DNA of 9,049 nt from positions 1 to 9,049 of the forward strand of contig CAMDGP010000076.1 of assembly GCA_945897765.1 (NCBI GenBank), read 5' to 3'. Position 1 is the stretch's first letter. Each line of letters opens with the position of its first letter. Below, piece after piece: positions 7,752 to 9,049 of the stretch. Under the pieces are notes generated by a model. The model saw nothing but the letters and a program-made list of their open reading frames with translations. It did no database searches and was not told the DNA's origin. The translations under genes were made by a program, and so were the position numbers. This stretch comes from Chitinophaga pinensis. GTDB lineage: Bacteria > Bacteroidota > Bacteroidia > Flavobacteriales_D > Crocinitomicaceae.

Positions 7752-7795
7752 GCGGTTAATTTAGCGAGGGCAAAATTAAAAGAACTAGTAGACAT
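7748..7795 (-). other. Short upstream ORF (15 codons) ending in ATGA at the lipoprotein start
   Basis: An ATG at 7795 opens a 15-codon frame, MSTSSFNFALAKLTA, whose TGA overlaps the lipoprotein ATG as ATGA. That arrangement would allow translational coupling. However, the candidate -7 box at 7771-7778 lies inside this frame, so a transcript from that promoter would not include its start. The two readings exclude each other unless a second, more distal promoter exists. Chance is the default explanation. Confidence 0.15.
7771..7778 (-). promoter_or_regulatory. Candidate -7 box for the lipoprotein gene
   Basis: The minus strand reads TAATTTTG, a perfect match to the Bacteroidota -7 consensus TAnnTTTG. 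It lies 20 bp upstream of the ATG at 7751, implying a leader of roughly 13-15 nt. No TTTG is found at the expected -33 distance, so an activator might compensate; an inverted repeat lies just upstream at 7798-7822. Confidence 0.42.
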
Positions 7796-7797
7796 AG

Positions 7798-7822
7798 TTG
7801 TTATTTTAATGATTAATAACAA
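7798..7822. repeat. Perfect 8-bp inverted repeat upstream of the lipoprotein promoter (operator-like)
   Basis: TTGTTATT (7798-7805) and AATAACAA (7815-7822) are exact reverse complements around a 9-bp spacer. The centre lies about 35 bp upstream of the candidate -7 box, where an activator or repressor dimer commonly binds. The arms are AT-rich, and no T tract follows on the minus strand, so a terminator reading is weak. Confidence 0.4.
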
Positions 7823-7922
7823 AAAGATAATTGACAATCTAGCAAATCTTGCTCAGAGGTAAAACAAAAGATTCTTACTTGAGCGGTGTCGTTTTAAAAG
7901 TCGATTTTGCCAACTTTAAACG

Positions 7923-7948
7923 GATTGATAAGTAAAATAAGATCAATC
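7923..7948 (-). repeat. 7-bp inverted repeat overlapping the stop of the PorT-like gene
   Basis: GATTGAT (7923-7929) pairs with ATCAATC (7942-7948) around a 12-nt loop, and the stop codon at 7943-7945 lies in one arm. On the minus-strand transcript the stem is followed by CGTTTAAAG, not a U tract. It could be a 3'-end stabilising hairpin or a weak terminator, but it lacks the GC-rich stem of an intrinsic terminator. Confidence 0.25.
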
Positions 7949-8674
7949 AATGCTATATATTAAACCAAAACTTAATCCTGATTTAATAAAAGCTGTTGGA
8001 TTCATGTCACTCAAAAAGATTTGTCTATTCAAAAATAAGGTGTTTCTATTTTGAATAATACAATCTATATTTTTGTAAATCGGAAAGTTAAAATCTAACC
8101 CAAAATTAATTCCGAAATTAAATTTTGATAACCCACCTTTTTCCTCATTTGAAATTTCCCAATCTTTTGATGTTGTTGTATAAAACGGCTGTCCATTTGG
8201 AGTGTAAGCGAGCTGAGAAACAAAATCCCAACCATTTCCTGTTGCTATTGAGTTAAAATTCAATGAACTAGAGGGACCCACGAAAACTTCCAAAGATTTA
8301 TTATTCTTGGTTAGTAGATTAAATGAGTAATCAAAGTTCATTTGGATATACTGAAATGTGTACTCCATGTATTTATAGGAAGAACCGTTACCTTGATTTT
8401 TTCTCACTTCCAATTCTGTCTTTTGTGATCCATATTGCAGCTCAAAACGACCTTTGTTTTTTGGATTTACTTGTTGATAAAAAAGAGATACTTGATATCC
8501 ACCGTTAATTCTATATTTGGAATCAAAGTCAGTGTACCTTTGCTTCCATGATTCGAAATATTTTCCAGCATTATAACCTACATTTATTCCAATATATTTT
8601 TGTGCATTGATAGTTTTAAAGTTGAATAGACTAAAACTAATTATGAAAATAAAAACAAAATATTGGTTTTTCAA
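7943..8674 (-). CDS. PorT-like small outer-membrane beta-barrel protein (TTG start)
   Basis: The 243-residue product has a signal peptide at residues 1-24 (KNQ, a hydrophobic Phe/Ile-rich core, cleavage after INA before Q25). The rest is a train of amphipathic strands typical of PorT-like/OMP_b-brl_2 proteins: KYIGINVGYNAG, GGYQVSLFYQQ, GRFELQYGSQ, FNFGINFGLDFNFPIY, and a final GLSFGLIYS. It probably sits in the outer membrane; the specific role is unknown. The only usable start is TTG at 8674: the frame has a TAG two codons upstream, and the first in-frame ATG is about 100 codons further in. TTG also puts Lys at position 2, as signal peptides like. A promoter candidate lies about 35 bp upstream. 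The last strand ends SID rather than with an aromatic residue. It resembles the C-terminus of the barrel gene on its right (IKSG..FG versus IKSTG..FG), suggesting tandem paralogues. Confidence 0.82.
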   Translation of the reverse strand: MKNQYFVFIFIISFSLFNFKTINAQKYIGINVGYNAGKYFESWKQRYTDFDSKYRINGGYQVSLFYQQVNPKNKGRFELQYGSQKTELEVRKNQGNGSSYKYMEYTFQYIQMNFDYSFNLLTKNNKSLEVFVGPSSSLNFNSIATGNGWDFVSQLAYTPNGQPFYTTTSKDWEISNEEKGGLSKFNFGINFGLDFNFPIYKNIDCIIQNRNTLFLNRQIFLSDMNPTAFIKSGLSFGLIYSID

Positions 8675-8710
8675 AATCTATAAATTGATGTTTGGAGGTG
8701 ATATATCTTG

Positions 8711-8740
8711 TAAAGTTATAGTTTTTTCTTTTCTACGAAA
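8711..8740 (-). promoter_or_regulatory. Candidate Bacteroidota promoter of the PorT-like gene
   Basis: On the minus strand TTTC (8737-8740) is followed after 18 bp by TAACTTTA (8711-8718). These match three of four positions of the -33 TTTG box and five of six fixed positions of the -7 TAnnTTTG box, at near-normal spacing. The -7 box is 36 bp upstream of the TTG start, leaving a leader of about 30 nt. Confidence 0.35.
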
Positions 8741-8832
8741 TCACATGAAAATTCGAATGCTCTTGCTCGTTGGTAAAATAAAAGATGCGAACCAAAGCAA
8801 TTCTGTTTATGAGGGTTAAATAAGCTTTTTTC

Positions 8833-8851
8833 TGAATAATTATTTTATTCA
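8833..8851. repeat. AT-only inverted repeat after the right-edge barrel gene
   Basis: TGAATAA (8833-8839) and TTATTCA (8845-8851) are exact reverse complements around a 5-nt loop, beginning five bases past the stop at 8856. On the minus-strand transcript the stem is followed by GAAAAAAG rather than U residues, and it contains only two GC pairs. It is best called a weak 3'-end hairpin, not an intrinsic terminator. Confidence 0.3.
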
Positions 8852-8855
8852 AAAT

Positions 8856-9049
8856 TTACTTCCATTCAAAATCGGGTAATTTGACAAAAATTCCAAAACG
8901 AACCCCTGTTGATTTAATTACTCTATTGTCTTGACTTGGTCCTTCTTGACGAATACAATGCTTGTAAAATGGTTCTAAACAAATTGTTAATTGTTTAGAA
9001 CATTGAATATTTGTACCTAAACTAACCAAAAAATAACTTGGTTTCTTAT
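8856..9049 (-). CDS. C-terminal 63 residues of an outer-membrane beta-barrel protein (5' end off the right edge)
   Basis: The frame enters from the right edge and ends at TAA 8856-8858, giving 63 residues with no internal stop; the other two minus frames both hit stops near the edge. Alternating strands (SYFLVSLGTNIQ, QLTICLEPFYKHC) and a closing RVIKSTGVRFGIFVKLP look like the last hairpins of a PorT-like barrel. The tail PDFEWK extends past the last strand. It lies 181 bp upstream of the other small barrel gene on the same strand and shares its closing pattern, so tandem duplication is likely. Family and function cannot be fixed from so short a piece. Confidence 0.7.
   Translation of the reverse strand, partial: KKPSYFLVSLGTNIQCSKQLTICLEPFYKHCIRQEGPSQDNRVIKSTGVRFGIFVKLPDFEWK
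8972..9001. repeat. Perfect 11-bp inverted repeat inside the right-edge barrel gene
   Basis: GTTCTAAACAA (8972-8982) and TTGTTTAGAAC (8991-9001) are exact reverse complements around the 8-nt spacer ATTGTTAA. It lies within coding sequence for CSKQLTICLEP, so the codons and the palindrome coincide. It could be an mRNA hairpin, a binding site, or chance. Confidence 0.5.

Noticed and set aside
8323..8508. Plus-strand 61-codon open frame
   Set aside because: It lies wholly within the PorT-like gene on the opposite strand and shows no domain.
8607..8819. Plus-strand 70-codon open frame, containing GGAGGTGAT and a 24-codon inner ATG frame
   Set aside because: It overlaps the signal-peptide codons and promoter region of the PorT-like gene; the purine-rich motif is followed by TTG-TAA, and Bacteroidota rarely depend on such sites.
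1..9049. tRNA, rRNA, CRISPR arrays, insertion sequences, phage or defence genes
   Set aside because: No regular direct repeats, transposase or nuclease motifs, or cloverleaf-like segments were seen on either strand.

Overview
The window is AT-rich and reads like a chromosome segment of a Bacteroidota bacterium, most likely order Flavobacteriales. The evidence is the mix of families: a GLPGLI-family secreted protein beside a carboxypeptidase-regulatory/outer-membrane beta-barrel protein, small PorT-like barrels, a lipoprotein with a Bacteroidota-type C-K-D-D export signal, and a large secreted beta-sandwich protein of the kind exported by type IX secretion. A finer placement (for example Crocinitomicaceae/Fluviicola-like) is only an impression.

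All eight supported genes lie on the minus strand, so the region is read from right to left. From right to left: the last 63 codons of an outer-membrane barrel protein (8856-9049, start off the window); a PorT-like barrel protein with an apparent TTG start (7943-8674); a lipoprotein (6963-7751); a 912-residue outer-membrane barrel protein (4135-6873) overlapped by 23 nt with a GLPGLI-family protein (3423-4157); RfbA/RmlA, glucose-1-phosphate thymidylyltransferase (2386-3249), overlapped by one base (TAATG) with a trans-polyprenyl diphosphate synthase (1421-2386); and the first 453 codons of a large secreted protein (1-1359) whose C-terminus lies off the left edge.

The genes fall into three groups. 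The right half is almost wholly cell-envelope surface biology: two small barrels, a probably surface-exposed lipoprotein, and the large barrel/GLPGLI pair. The middle pair makes two precursors, dTDP-glucose for surface sugars and a prenyl diphosphate, probably C20, for quinone or carotenoid synthesis. The left gene encodes an exported modular protein. No RNA gene, transposon, CRISPR array or phage gene is visible, and no gene-free stretch exceeds 200 bases.

The least ordinary signals are: a coding-like 17-codon in-frame extension after the lipoprotein stop; the lipoprotein export signal next to the barrel/GLPGLI pair; a perfect 8-bp inverted repeat upstream of the lipoprotein promoter candidate; a forced TTG start on one barrel gene; and a perfect 11-bp inverted repeat inside the barrel gene at the right edge. 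Nothing seen here proves a new system. The lipoprotein-barrel-GLPGLI cluster is the best candidate for an uncharacterised surface module.
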